Of a stretch of DNA of 64,000 bases, positions 1 through 10,000 are shown one piece after another. The notes below the pieces were generated by a model. That model made no database searches. It worked only from the letters and a program-made list of their open reading frames with translations, and was not told the DNA's origin. The DNA lies in the NCBI GenBank assembly GCA_963662965.1, contig OY759970.1:1674001-1738000 (forward strand). The letters are read 5' to 3'. The position numbers and the translations under genes were made by a program. How positions within the stretch are numbered: position 1 is the stretch's first letter; each line of letters opens with the position of its first letter. The DNA is from DTWD01 sp963662965. GTDB taxonomy: Bacteria; Acidobacteriota; Vicinamibacteria; Vicinamibacterales; UBA8438.

Positions 1-21
1 CGGCATTCATAAGAGGGGCTC

Positions 22-179
22 TAATCCCAGAACTCACTTGGGTTGGCGGCGTCTGGCGTCGGACTGGGCGGCGAGGGTCAGGCGCGACGAGGGCGTGTGG
101 TGGGCCCACAGGACTGAGGAGTAACGCCGCCCTCGTCGTTCAGAACAAGCCAGCGACGTCAATCCAAGTGAGTTCTGGG
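22..179 (+). repeat. Dispersed repeat family A, copy 1 (MITE-like)
   Basis: A 158-bp unit bounded by a perfect 16-bp inverted repeat, CCCAGAACTCACTTGG at 26-41 and its complement at 164-179. The interior is itself imperfectly palindromic, centred on a TGGGCCCA hairpin near 112. Two more copies in the same orientation lie at 33033-33196 and 41015-41178. There is no coding capacity. It could be a non-autonomous transposable element or a structured 3'-end element. Confidence 0.85.
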
Positions 180-288
180 CAGGAGCCCCGATACGCCGAC
201 GGCGAGACACACCAAGAGGGCCGTTCGGTCGACTATCAGCATGACGGTATCGTGCCAAGCCGGGAGCGCGATGTCCAGGACCTTGATC

Positions 289-365
289 GGACTGGGGGAA
301 TATCGCCTTCGAGGGCCATGCGGCATCTCAGGCGCTTCCCCCAGACCCTCTCGCTCGCGCGTCTC
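289..365 (-). repeat. Dispersed repeat family C, copy 1 (truncated)
   Basis: Reads in reverse as the family C right half: a GGGGGTCTGGGGGAAGCG-type arm at 333-357 facing a complementary ATATTCCCCCAGTC arm at 289-305. The GAACGGAG core seen in the other copies is missing. It lies directly upstream of the enolase-family gene starting at 382. Confidence 0.7.
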
Positions 366-381
366 GCTACAATGCTGCATC

Positions 382-1473
382 ATGCCGGCCAAGCTGACGC
401 TACGAAGTGTTGCGGCCCGCCCCGTTCTCCTGACGCTCGACCGTCCCGTCGTCGTGCGGATCGCAACCATCACCGAATGGCCGCTCATCCTCATTGATCT
501 ACAGACAGAGGAGGGCATCGTGGGGCGGAGCTATCTCGAGCCGTACACGCCGACGACGATGAAGTATCTCGTCCCGGCACTGCATGACCTCGGCGAGCTG
601 CTCAAAGGGCAGCCGGTCTCCCCGGTCGACCTCTATAACAGCGCGCGCAAGTCGTTGCAGTTCGTCGGCTACGAAGGCATGTCCGCGATCGCGGTGTCGG
701 GACTCGACATGGCGGCGTGGGATGCACTGGCGAAAGCCGCCGGGCAGCCGCTGTGTGAGTTCCTCGGCGGCTCGGTCGGATCAGTGCGCGCCTACAACAG
801 CAACGGTCTCTGGCTGCAGGAACCAGAGGTCGTGGCGGAAGAGGCGGTCGTGCTTCGTGACGAGGGCGGGTTCAGTGGCCTGAAGCTCCGGCTCGGGCGC
901 GATCGGATCGAGGATGACCTCGCGGCCGTCACCGGCGTTCGAGCATCGGTCGGCGACGACATGCATCTGATGGTCGACTTCAACCAGGGACTCGATCTGG
1001 CCGAAGCGATGGAACGGTGCGACCTGATCGACGACCTCGCGCTGACCTGGATCGAAGAGCCGATCGTGTACGACGACCTCGACGGTTACCAGAAGCTCGC
1101 CGCTGATCTCAGGACGCCGATTCAGATCGGTGAGAACTTCTACGGTCCCCGGGCGCTCCACCGCGCGCTTCAGATGGAGGCGTGCGATTTCGTGATGCCC
1201 GATTTCATGCGAATCGGCGGTGTGACCGGTTGGCTCCGCGCGGCCGCGATCGCCGGTGCCGCCGGGGTCCCGATGTCGACGCATCTCTATCCCGAAGTCG
1301 CCGCCCACGTGATGCGCGTCACCGAGACGGCGCACTGGCTCGAGTGGCAGACGTGGGCCGATCCGATCCTGCAAGAGCCGTTCGCCGTTCGCGACGGACG
1401 GCTCCACATCCCCGATGTCCCTGGTATTGGCCTCGAGTGGGACGAAGATGCTGTCGCCGCGCACCTTGTTTAG
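382..1473 (+). CDS. Mandelate racemase/muconate lactonizing family protein (enolase superfamily)
   Basis: A 363-residue enolase-superfamily protein with an N-terminal capping domain (about 1-125) and a C-terminal TIM barrel. Aligned by motif to Pseudomonas mandelate racemase, the machinery falls at a constant offset of +4: K168 (K164), metal ligands D199, E225 and E251 (D195, E221, E247), D274 and H301 (D270-H297 dyad) and E321 (E317). The exception is the second lysine of the KxK motif, which is R170. Acid-sugar dehydratase or racemase chemistry is therefore likely, but the substrate cannot be read from sequence. I chose the ATG at 382 because the upstream in-frame extension back to 241 runs through repeat C; the mature family also starts near here. 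There is no operon partner. Confidence 0.88.
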   Translation: MPAKLTLRSVAARPVLLTLDRPVVVRIATITEWPLILIDLQTEEGIVGRSYLEPYTPTTMKYLVPALHDLGELLKGQPVSPVDLYNSARKSLQFVGYEGMSAIAVSGLDMAAWDALAKAAGQPLCEFLGGSVGSVRAYNSNGLWLQEPEVVAEEAVVLRDEGGFSGLKLRLGRDRIEDDLAAVTGVRASVGDDMHLMVDFNQGLDLAEAMERCDLIDDLALTWIEEPIVYDDLDGYQKLAADLRTPIQIGENFYGPRALHRALQMEACDFVMPDFMRIGGVTGWLRAAAIAGAAGVPMSTHLYPEVAAHVMRVTETAHWLEWQTWADPILQEPFAVRDGRLHIPDVPGIGLEWDEDAVAAHLV

Positions 1474-1526
1474 ACTGCCCCGCTCCGTTCGCTCGCGCAC
1501 ATTGCTGCAGGTCAGGGCCGACAGCG

Positions 1527-1976
1527 CTAGTGCGTCTCCGCGCCCCGTTGCACGCGGTCGAGGAGCGGGGTCCACCCTTGCGACAGCCCGATGCGGTGGT
1601 CTTCCTGGATGAAGTCCATGGCGGTGTGCTTCAGCGTTACGACGCACTCGTCGCCTTCCGGCGTCACGCGAATCTGTACGTTCGAGATCGCCTGGTACGA
1701 CATGAACAGCGGTCCGGAGATCTCGAGCAGTCCCGGCCGCTTGATCGCCTGGACGTGTCCCCAATGATGGCCGTTGTCGTCGCCAAGGTCTCGATACCAG
1801 CGTCCGCCCGGGAACGCTTCGAGCGTCATCGGCAGCGGGGAGCCGTCGGGGCCTTCGTTGAGCGGGCCCATCTGTTCGAGGAGCGTGGCAAACGTCGCCT
1901 CAGGCGTCGCCTTGACGTGCTTCTCCACCGCGACTTCGAGCGTGAGGTCTTCGATGCTCGGTGCGGCAATGGTCAC
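1527..1976 (-). CDS. SRPBCC/AHSA1-domain protein
   Basis: A 149-residue START-like (AHSA1) domain protein with no signal peptide, so probably cytosolic. Typical family features are visible: an N-terminal beta strand followed by an amphipathic helix containing ATFATLLEQM, a central GGRWYRDLGDDNGHHWG segment, and a C-terminal helix GLSQGWTPLLDRV. The start codon overlaps the stop of the upstream ArsR gene by four bases (ATGA), so the pair is translationally coupled. ArsR plus SRPBCC gene pairs are common in bacteria; the SRPBCC member is presumed to bind a small hydrophobic ligand, which is not identifiable here. Confidence 0.85.
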   Translation of the reverse strand: MTIAAPSIEDLTLEVAVEKHVKATPEATFATLLEQMGPLNEGPDGSPLPMTLEAFPGGRWYRDLGDDNGHHWGHVQAIKRPGLLEISGPLFMSYQAISNVQIRVTPEGDECVVTLKHTAMDFIQEDHRIGLSQGWTPLLDRVQRGAETH

Positions 1977-2308
1977 TTCTTCTTCTCCTCTTTACGCTCC
2001 GCGCGTTCCTTCACGCGGTCGAGTTGCTGATGCCAATACTGCTCGAAGGTACGGGCCCAGTGGTGCAGCGGCTTCAGAGCCACGGCGTTCGTGCGGTAGA
2101 GCATCCGTCGCCCGTCCCGCCGGACGCGGACGAGACCGACGTCCCGGAGGACCTTCAAGTGCTTCGACACCGATGGCTGTGCGCATTCGAGCGCCTCGAC
2201 GATCTCGCCGACCGACCGCTCATCGGCCGCGAGGAAATCGAGGATCGTCCGCCGTTGCTCCTCGGCCACCGCATTAAAGATGTCCGAGCTGGTTGCCGCT
2301 CGCGCCAT
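1973..2308 (-). CDS. ArsR-family winged-helix transcriptional regulator
   Basis: A 111-residue SdpR/ArsR-type repressor. The winged helix spans about 8-90, with the recognition helix in ALECAQPSVSKHLKVLRDVG and a wing at VRRDGRRMLYR; the C-terminus is a highly charged tail (ERAERKEEKKK). There is no CxC metal-binding motif, so a non-metal signal is likely. It is first in a two-gene operon with the SRPBCC gene and is probably autoregulated: a perfect 16-bp palindrome sits between its own -35 and -10 boxes. The promoter leaves almost no 5' leader. Confidence 0.92.
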   Translation of the reverse strand: MARAATSSDIFNAVAEEQRRTILDFLAADERSVGEIVEALECAQPSVSKHLKVLRDVGLVRVRRDGRRMLYRTNAVALKPLHHWARTFEQYWHQQLDRVKERAERKEEKKK

Positions 2309-2314
2309 GTCTCG

Positions 2315-2344
2315 ACTATAGATTCCTATATAGGAATATGTAAA
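2315..2344 (-). promoter_or_regulatory. Promoter with operator palindrome for the ArsR/SRPBCC operon
   Basis: On the minus strand a TTTACA -35 box (2344-2339) and a TATAGT -10 box (2320-2315) are 18 bp apart. The spacer holds a perfect palindrome, ATTCCTATATAGGAAT, at 2322-2337. Only six bases separate the -10 box from the ATG, so the transcript is predicted to be leaderless. A repressor bound to the spacer would exclude RNA polymerase directly. Confidence 0.75.
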
Positions 2345-2355
2345 GCTGGCGGTCC

Positions 2356-2388
2356 GAGGCGGGGTTCGGGGCCGCAGGCCCCGTTTAG
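2356..2388 (-). repeat. Partial family B repeat at the 3' end of the TonB receptor gene
   Basis: Matches only the terminal part of family B (GGCGGGGTTCGGGGC followed by a GCCCCGT arm). The TAA stop of the receptor gene lies at its edge. The GGGGCC/GGCCCC arms could act as a terminator hairpin. Confidence 0.6.
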
Positions 2389-5039
2389 ATTAAAAACCGC
2401 ACCCGCAGCCCCACGAAGGCACTGCGCGGCGCGCCCGGACCGACGAACCGCGGGTCGCTCGCCTGCGGCGCTTCTTCCAGGAACAGCTCGAGCTCGGCGA
2501 GGACACCGAATGTTGCGTAGCCGGTATCGAACAGGTTGTCGATGCGTGCGAAGAGCTCGACGGACCGCGACAGGCGATAGGCGGTGCGGAAATTGACGAT
2601 GCCGTAGCCGTCGAGTTCGACTTGGTCGTTCCCTTCGTCGCCGAGAAACACTCGGCTCGACCCGACGATGCTTTCGAACGCGAGGTCCCAGGCCGAGGTG
2701 ACACCTTGCAGGATGCCCGCCTTGAAGCTGTGGCGAGGAATCCCTGGAATGCGGTCGCCAGGCTCCACCTCGATCACGCCCTCCTCGGTGGTCGCGTCGT
2801 TCACCTGGTCATTGCCCGGCAGCTCGAGCGGCGACTCGAAGGTCGCCTCGATCCACCCATAGCTCGCATACCAGCCGAACCGTGAGACCCGGCCGCTCAA
2901 CTCGGCGTCGAGCCCCAGGCGCTGCGTGTCACCGGCGTTCTGGAAGAACCCGGTGCCGATCAGCTCCGGCGAGGCGACGAACAGAATGTCGTCTTCGAGC
3001 CGCGTGTCATAGACCGCGACCGACCAGTCGACGGAGCGCCGACCACCCGTCCACCGACCGCGGAAGCCACCCTCGAGGGAGCGCGCCACTGCCTGCTCGA
3101 GCGGCGGGTCGGAGATGAACGCGTTCGGCACACGGCACGGCTCGGCCGGGTCGGCGCAGCTCAGCTCGGCGGCCGTCGGCGCCCGGTTCGATTCCGAGTA
3201 GCGGCCGAAGACCGAGATGGCGTCGCTCGCTTGGAAGACCGCGCCCACGGCAGGGTTGAAGCGTGAGAACGTGTGCTCGCCGTTCAGCGAGGTGCCAAGT
3301 TTGTCGAGAATGTTGATCCGCGCCCAGTTGAACCGTCCCGCCACGGTCAGGTGGGTCCGGTCGGTCAGCGACAGCGTGTCGCTGAAGTAGAGGCCGGCCG
3401 CGCCATTTTCGCTGTCGATCCGGGTATTGAAAATGTCATCCGGCGCTTCCCCGAAGACGCCGGCGAAGAGGCCCGATCCGGCCACGGTGCGCTCGCGAGT
3501 CAGGGTGCCAACCTCGCTGTTCGATCCGAACGCGACATCCGCGAGATCGGCCGAGGCTCCGAGCACGAGCACCTGCTCACGCGCGGCGAGCGTGCCCCTC
3601 CCGGTGGCCTGGAGCGTCCCGCCATAGCCTTCGGTCGCCGTATCGGTGCGGTTGAACGCCCCGTCTCCTGCGGCGTCACGCTCGGTGATGAAACGTCCCG
3701 TGATCACGTCGACGAGCGCGCTCTCCGCCGGATCGTCATCATCATTCCCACCCGCTCGATGACACAGCGTGTCTTCAGGAGCCCCGTCCGGTAGCGAGTC
3801 GTCGTCGCAGACGCTGAACTCCGCTTCGTCGCCGTTGAGCGTGCGTCGTTCGAGGTCGCGATAGTAGCCGATCACCTGGACGGACCAGGTGGGTGTGGCG
3901 GCCATGTTGAAGCGACCTTGGACGAAGGCCAGGCGGTTCTCGGTGATGTCGGGAAAGGTGAAGACGGCCGAGCGATCGACCTCGAGCAATTCGACCGGTG
4001 CCGGGCCGTTGCCGTTCAGGGTCGTATCGGCATAGGTGAACGTGACCCCGGCGTCGACGCCGCCACGGCGGTAACCGACGTCAGCGATGGCCTGCGTGAT
4101 CTCCGACGACGACTCCGAGCGCCAGCCGGTCTCATCGAAGCGAGTCGCGCCGACATACAACCCCCACGCGCCATTGTTGGCGCCGTACTCCGCCGTCCCG
4201 GTGAAGCGTTCGAACGATCCGCCCGAGAACTCGCCGCGGAAACCGGCGTTGTCGAACCCGTTCTTGAGTCGTAGCGCCAGCGCGCCACCGAGCGCGTTCA
4301 GCCCGTAGGTCGGGTCGGTGCCGGCGCTGAGCTGCACGCGGTCGACGGCGAACTGCGGCATCAGGTCGAACTGCACCGTGTCGCCGAACGGTTCGTTGAT
4401 CCGGACGCCGTTTTGATAAACGGCGATGCCCTGCGGGAGTCCGAGCAGCGGCGAGGCGGTGAAGCCGCGGAATCGGAGCGTTGGTTGGTATGGGTTCGTC
4501 GTCAAACCCTCCAGCGTGATCGCGCCGACGCGTTCGTTCAGCACCTCGGCGAGTGAGGACGCGGCCCGGGACTCGAGCTCGTTCGCGTCGATGACCGCCA
4601 CCGTGGCCGGGACGAGGTCGCGGCTGACCCCGGAGCCGAGCAGCGGCGTGACCCCGACGACGCGAACCTGCTCCGCGAACGGCGCCAAACCGAGCGTGAC
4701 ATCGAGGCTGGCGCGCTCGGAGCCGACCGTGACGCCGTTGAATCGCCGCGGGGCAAAGCCGTCGAGAGTCATCGTGACGCTGTAGGTGCCGGGCGGAAGC
4801 GGACTGATCACATAGCGGCCGCTGGTGTCGGTGATTGCAACCTGTGGCGCCGTGACCGATGACGACGTCGCCGACACGGTCACGCCGACGAGGCTGCCGC
4901 CTTGAGCGTCGGTGACCTGCCCTTCGATGCCTCCCGACTGCGCCTGAACCGCGACCGCGCTGAGCATCCATAGACTCACGCCGACGCCCACCAGCCACCC
5001 TCCACGGACGGCTCCCCTCCCGACGAATCCTCGGGTCAT
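2385..5039 (-). CDS. TonB-dependent receptor with carboxypeptidase-regulatory-like N-terminal domain
   Basis: An 884-residue outer-membrane receptor. Residues 14-34 form a signal peptide ending VAVQAQ. Residues about 37-105 form a carboxypeptidase-regulatory-like beta-sandwich (GQVTDAQGGSLVGVTV through YSVTMTLDGF), a plug domain covers about 125-260 (LAEVLNERVGAITLEG, GLNALGGALAL), and the remainder is a 22-strand-type barrel ending FVGLRVRFLI. This architecture (SusC-like but without a SusD partner) is common in Acidobacteriota. The substrate is unknown and no transporter or binding-protein gene lies beside it. It is divergent from the potassium channel gene, with 59 bp between the starts. 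Confidence 0.9.
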   Translation of the reverse strand: MTRGFVGRGAVRGGWLVGVGVSLWMLSAVAVQAQSGGIEGQVTDAQGGSLVGVTVSATSSSVTAPQVAITDTSGRYVISPLPPGTYSVTMTLDGFAPRRFNGVTVGSERASLDVTLGLAPFAEQVRVVGVTPLLGSGVSRDLVPATVAVIDANELESRAASSLAEVLNERVGAITLEGLTTNPYQPTLRFRGFTASPLLGLPQGIAVYQNGVRINEPFGDTVQFDLMPQFAVDRVQLSAGTDPTYGLNALGGALALRLKNGFDNAGFRGEFSGGSFERFTGTAEYGANNGAWGLYVGATRFDETGWRSESSSEITQAIADVGYRRGGVDAGVTFTYADTTLNGNGPAPVELLEVDRSAVFTFPDITENRLAFVQGRFNMAATPTWSVQVIGYYRDLERRTLNGDEAEFSVCDDDSLPDGAPEDTLCHRAGGNDDDDPAESALVDVITGRFITERDAAGDGAFNRTDTATEGYGGTLQATGRGTLAAREQVLVLGASADLADVAFGSNSEVGTLTRERTVAGSGLFAGVFGEAPDDIFNTRIDSENGAAGLYFSDTLSLTDRTHLTVAGRFNWARINILDKLGTSLNGEHTFSRFNPAVGAVFQASDAISVFGRYSESNRAPTAAELSCADPAEPCRVPNAFISDPPLEQAVARSLEGGFRGRWTGGRRSVDWSVAVYDTRLEDDILFVASPELIGTGFFQNAGDTQRLGLDAELSGRVSRFGWYASYGWIEATFESPLELPGNDQVNDATTEEGVIEVEPGDRIPGIPRHSFKAGILQGVTSAWDLAFESIVGSSRVFLGDEGNDQVELDGYGIVNFRTAYRLSRSVELFARIDNLFDTGYATFGVLAELELFLEEAPQASDPRFVGPGAPRSAFVGLRVRFLI

Positions 5040-5098
5040 CAGTCGGGAAGTGTAGACTGCTGGCCAAATGTGCGCTATCGCATGGATGGCGTAGTCCG

Positions 5099-6802
5099 AT
5101 GAAGCAACCCGAAAGCAGCCTGGTCAACATCTTTCAAGAAGGCGAGATGCGCCGCGATCTGGCGGCGCTCCTCCCCTACCTCGCCTTCCTCGCCGGGCTG
5201 ATCCTCCTCTTCGTCGCGATCTTCCAGCTGATCATGGTGCGCGTCGAGGGGCAGTCGCACTCGTGGATCACCGCGGTCTACTGGACGCTCGTCACGATGA
5301 GCACGCTCGGGATCGGCGACGTGGTCTTTACCAGCGACATCGGCCGGCTTTTCACGGTCGTCGTGCTGATCTCGGGTACGGTACTGCTGCTGGTCTTGCT
5401 GCCGTTCACCTTCATCCGATTCTTCTACGCGCCGTGGCTCGAAGCGCAAGTGCGGCAACGAGCACCGCGACGCGTACCGTCGAATACGTCTGGCCACGTG
5501 CTCATCAGTCGGCACGACGAGATCGCGTCCGGCCTCATCGAGCGGCTCACCACGCGCGGGATCCCGTACTACGTCGTGGAGCCAGACCCGACCGCCGCGG
5601 CGCACCTCGTCAACGAAGGGATCTCGGTCGTCACCGGCGAGCTCGACTCGCGCACCACGTATGAGGGACTCCGCGTCGACCATGCCCGGTTGCTGCTCGC
5701 CAACCGCGAGGACACGACGAACACGAACATCACGCTGACGGTTCGTGAGGTGTCCGACACCGTGCCGATCATCGGCCTCGTCGAGCACGAGGACTCGACT
5801 GACATTCTCGAGCTGAGCGGGTGCACCCACGTCCTGCCGCTGAAAGTTCGTCTCGGCGAGTACCTCGCCAACCGGGTCAGTGCGGGGCTCGGCCGGGCTG
5901 ACGTCATCGGCTCGTTCCGGGGGCTGCAGGTGGCCGAGTTTGCGGCTAGGAATTCGCCGCTGGCCGGACTCGTGGTGCGCGACACGCACCTGCGTGAGCG
6001 CACCGGGTTGAACGTCGTCGGTGTCTGGCAACGCGGACGGCTGCAGCCGGCGTTTCCCCACACCGAGATCGGCGACGACAGCATCGTCGTCGTGGTTGGG
6101 ATTCCGGAGCAGCTCGCGGCGCTCGACGGCATGCTCAAGACCGAGCAGCCCGACCCCCATGCCCCGACGCTGGTCATTGGTGCGGGCACCGTCGGAACGG
6201 CCGCGACGCGCGCGCTCAAGCGCAAGGGGATCCCGGTTCATGTCGTCGAGCGTGACGCACCCGCGTGCGACCGGCTGCGCAGCGTCGCGGATCATGTCGT
6301 GGTCGGTGACGCCAACGATCGTGAGAACCTCGAGAAGGCGGGCCTCAAGGAGGCGCCGTCGGTGCTCCTCACCACCAACGACGACGCCGTCAATATCTAC
6401 CTCGCCGTCTACTGCCGGCGGCTCAAGCCCGACCTGCGGGTGGTGAGCCGTATCACGCACAGTCGGAACCTCGAGGCGATTCACCGAGCGGGTGCCGACT
6501 TCGCGCTCAGCTATGCGTCACTCGGCGCCGAGGCGGTCATCTCGGTGATTGAAGGACACGAGCTGGTGATGCTCGGTGAGGACATCGACCTCTTCTCGAT
6601 GCGGCTGCCACAGGCGCTCGAAAACAAGACGCTGGCCGAGAGCGGGATCGGCTCCCAGAGCGGTCTCAGCGTCGTGGCGATCCAGCGGGGTGGAACGCTG
6701 GTGACCAAGCTTCACGCATCGATGCCGCTCGAAGCCGGCGCCGAGCTGATCATGCTCGGCAGCGTCCAGCAGCGACGGGCGTTTACGGAGGCGTTCCAGT
6801 AA
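5099..6802 (+). CDS. Two-TM potassium channel with tandem RCK (TrkA-N/TrkA-C) domains
   Basis: A 567-residue inner-membrane protein. Transmembrane segments lie at about 24-46 and 83-108, with a pore helix and filter between them. The filter reads TLGIGD (69-74) instead of the usual TVGYGD. Two RCK units follow. The first (about 130-340) lacks the glycine-rich nucleotide motif, while the second has VIGAGTVG at 358-365; each is followed by a TrkA-C domain. A single polypeptide with two RCK domains would form a tetramer with an eight-RCK gating ring. A ligand-gated K+ efflux role is inferred from family; the altered filter leaves selectivity open. A family B repeat begins at the base after its stop codon. 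Confidence 0.88.
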   Translation: MKQPESSLVNIFQEGEMRRDLAALLPYLAFLAGLILLFVAIFQLIMVRVEGQSHSWITAVYWTLVTMSTLGIGDVVFTSDIGRLFTVVVLISGTVLLLVLLPFTFIRFFYAPWLEAQVRQRAPRRVPSNTSGHVLISRHDEIASGLIERLTTRGIPYYVVEPDPTAAAHLVNEGISVVTGELDSRTTYEGLRVDHARLLLANREDTTNTNITLTVREVSDTVPIIGLVEHEDSTDILELSGCTHVLPLKVRLGEYLANRVSAGLGRADVIGSFRGLQVAEFAARNSPLAGLVVRDTHLRERTGLNVVGVWQRGRLQPAFPHTEIGDDSIVVVVGIPEQLAALDGMLKTEQPDPHAPTLVIGAGTVGTAATRALKRKGIPVHVVERDAPACDRLRSVADHVVVGDANDRENLEKAGLKEAPSVLLTTNDDAVNIYLAVYCRRLKPDLRVVSRITHSRNLEAIHRAGADFALSYASLGAEAVISVIEGHELVMLGEDIDLFSMRLPQALENKTLAESGIGSQSGLSVVAIQRGGTLVTKLHASMPLEAGAELIMLGSVQQRRAFTEAFQ

Positions 6803-6900
6803 TAGACCGGGCTGACTGCCACGAATCCCGTCGCGGTCACTCGCGGGGGGGCCCCGAAAGCCCCGCTCCGTTCCCGCGGGGGCTCGCTGTGCGAGCCCTG
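6803..6900 (+). repeat. Dispersed repeat family B, copy 1
   Basis: About 98 bp of hairpin-rich GC sequence beginning TAGACCGGGCTGACTGCC directly after the channel stop codon and ending with a GGCTCGCTGTGCGAGCC palindrome. The same order of three hairpins occurs in the other B copies listed here. Confidence 0.85.
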
Positions 6901-7015
6901 ACCGTACGTCTACCACCCGGCTGCTACCCAATCAACCGCGAGGCGCGCCGTGCGCGCCCTGGCCCTTGCGTTGCGCCGGCCGGCCACCTACGATCATTCT
7001 AGGAGAAATACAGAG

Positions 7016-10000
7016 ATGCTCGACACGGCGATGAGGACCACGGGTGGGCGCGGTATTGCGCTTTTTGCGCTGCTGGCGCTTGGGTTTGGCGGCTACATGT
7101 CGCAGACGCCAGTCACGGCTGCCGCGGCACAGAGCGCGTCGGTTGACTACAACCACGACATTCGGCCGATCCTGGCGCAGTCGTGCTTCAGTTGTCATGG
7201 ATCGAACGAGCGGGCTCGACAGGCGGATCTGCGGCTCGATGCCCGTGAGTTCCTCGAGACCCAGGTCGTTCCGGGCGACGCCGAGGCGAGCGCGCTGTTC
7301 CAGCGGTTGACCACCGAGGAGGAGATCGGGCGGATGCCGCCGGTGTCAACCGGACGGACACTGAGCGACGCCGAGATCGCTGCGGTGCGCCGTTGGATCG
7401 ACGACGGCGCCGAGTGGGGAACCGAGCTGGCCGCCGCGGACGCAGCAGCCCCGATTGCGGATCGCGTCGTCGACTTCGAGCGTGAGGTTCGGCCGATCCT
7501 GTCGCAGAATTGCTTCGCCTGCCATGGACCTGACGAGCAGGGGCGCCAGCGTGGCCTGCGGCTCGACATCGAGGATGGGATCCACGGCGACCGCGCGCAG
7601 TTTGGCGGGCCGGTCGTTGTCCCGGGCAATGCTGCCGACAGCCTCCTCTATCGGCGCATTACGGCGGATGGTGCCAGCCAGCGCATGCCGCGTGGCGCCG
7701 AGGCGCTGGCCGACAGCGAGATAGAGACAATCCGCCTCTGGATTGACCAGGGAGCCGAATGGGACTCGCACTGGGCATTTATCCCGCCCGAGCGTCCGAC
7801 GCTGCCGCCGGTCGGCGACGCCGACTGGGCGCGCAACCCGATCGATCGGTTCGTCCTGGCGCGGCTCGAGCAAGCGGGACTGACGCCGGCTGACGAAACC
7901 GACCGGATCACACTGCTCCGCCGCGTCACGCTCGACCTCACCGGGCTGCCGCCGAGCGACGGCGAGATCACGGCATTTCTCAACGACGACTCCCCCGACG
8001 CGTACGAGAAGGCGGTCGACCGACTGTTGGGGTCGCAACGCTACGGTGAGCGGATGGCGGTCGAATGGCTCGACGCGGCGCGCTACGCCGACACCAACGG
8101 TTACCAGACGGACGGCGAGCGGTCGATGTGGCGGTGGCGCGACTGGGTGATCGATGCCTACAACGACAACATGCCTTTCGATCAGTTCACCATCGAGCAG
8201 ATCGCCGGCGACATGCTGCCGAACGCGACCCGCGATCAGCAGATCGCGACGGCGTTCAACCGCAACCACAGCCAGAACAGCGAGGGCGGAATCGTCGTCG
8301 AGGAGTTCCTCGTGGAGTACGGGGTCGACCGCGTGCAGACGACGTCGACCGTCTGGCTCGGCCTGACGCTCGGCTGCGCCCGGTGCCACGACCACAAGTT
8401 CGACCCGCTGACACAAAAGGAGTTCTACGAGTTCTACGCCCATTTCAACAACGTGCCCGATCGCGGAAAGGGGTTCAAATACGTCAACTCACCGCCGTTG
8501 ATCACCGCCCCGACCCTTGACCAAGAGGCCGAGCTCGCCGAGCTCGATGCCAAGCTCCGCGAGGCGCGCGAGGCGTTCCTGGCGATGGAGGGCACCGCCG
8601 CCGCGGCACAGACGCAGTGGGAAGCCGCCCTCGATACCTCGCTGCCGATCGATTGGGCCCTGAGCGACGACCTGGTCGTGCACCATCCGCTCGATGGCAA
8701 TATCGCCGGCGTCGTGCAGCCGGAGGAGCCGGTGAAGGCGGTGCTCGAGGACGGGCGGCCGCATTTCGTCGAGGGCCAGCTCGGCGCCGCCGCCAGCTTC
8801 GACGGCCAACGCTTCATCAATGCCGGCAACCACCCGGACGTCTCCTACGACGACAAGTGGACGCTCGCCGCCTGGATCTATCCGACCGCCAAGGACGGTG
8901 TGATCGTGTCGCGAGCGGACGCCGGTGACCAGGGCGAGGTCGGCTGGGGGCTGTATCTCGAGGACGGCAAGGTCCGGTTCAACATGTCGACGCGCGTCCT
9001 CGACGACGGTGTGGCAGCGGAGACGGTCGACGACATTCGCCTCAATGAATGGCAGCATGTCGTCGCCACCTACGACGGGTCAAAGACGCCGGATGGAATC
9101 CAGGTTTACATCGACGGCGCATCGAAAACGCTGACGGGCCTGAACGACCTGGTCGGCAATCGCTTGCGTCCACGCTGGCCGCTCCGTATCGGCGCCAGCG
9201 GCTCCGACAAGCCGCGGTTCCAGGGGCACATCGACGACGTCCGTATCTACGCGTCGGTCTTGACGCCGGACGAGGCGGCGGTCGTCGGCACCTCCGATTC
9301 GCTCAGCGACATCGCCGCGATCGCGCCAGACCGGCGGACACCGGCGCAGGCCGAGAAGATGCGGCTCGCGTTTCTCGATCAGTACGCTCCACTGGAGGTC
9401 CACGAGGCGTGGCGTCAAGTCGACGTCCTCGAACGCGAGCGTGAGGCGCTCTGGGAGAGCTTCCCGACCATCATGGTGATGCAGGAGATGTCGCCCCGCC
9501 GCCCCACCTTTAGACTGAATCGCGGCGCGTACGACAATCCGGGCGAGGAGGTGAGCCCCGGCGTGCCGGCGGTGCTGCCGCCGTTGCCGGCGAGCGAGGA
9601 GAAGAACCGGTTGGCGCTCGCGCGCTGGCTGGTCGCCCCGGATCACCCGCTCACGGCGCGGGTCACAGTCAATCGATTCTGGCAGATGTATTTCGGCACC
9701 GGCATTGTGAAGACGGTCGAGAACTTCGGCACGCAAGGCGAATACCCGACTCATCCAGGACTCCTCGATTGGCTGGCGACGACCTTCATCGACTCGGGGT
9801 GGGACGTGAAGGCGTTGCAGCGCGCGATTGTGACGAGCGCCACCTATCGACAGGCGTCCCACGTCACGCCCGACGAGTTCGAGGCCGATCCGGAGAATCG
9901 CCGCCTGGCACGCGGACCGCGGCTTCGCCTGCCGCCGCAGATGATTCGCGACCAGGCACTCGCCGTCTCCGGACTGCTGGTGGAAAAGCTCGGCGGACCT

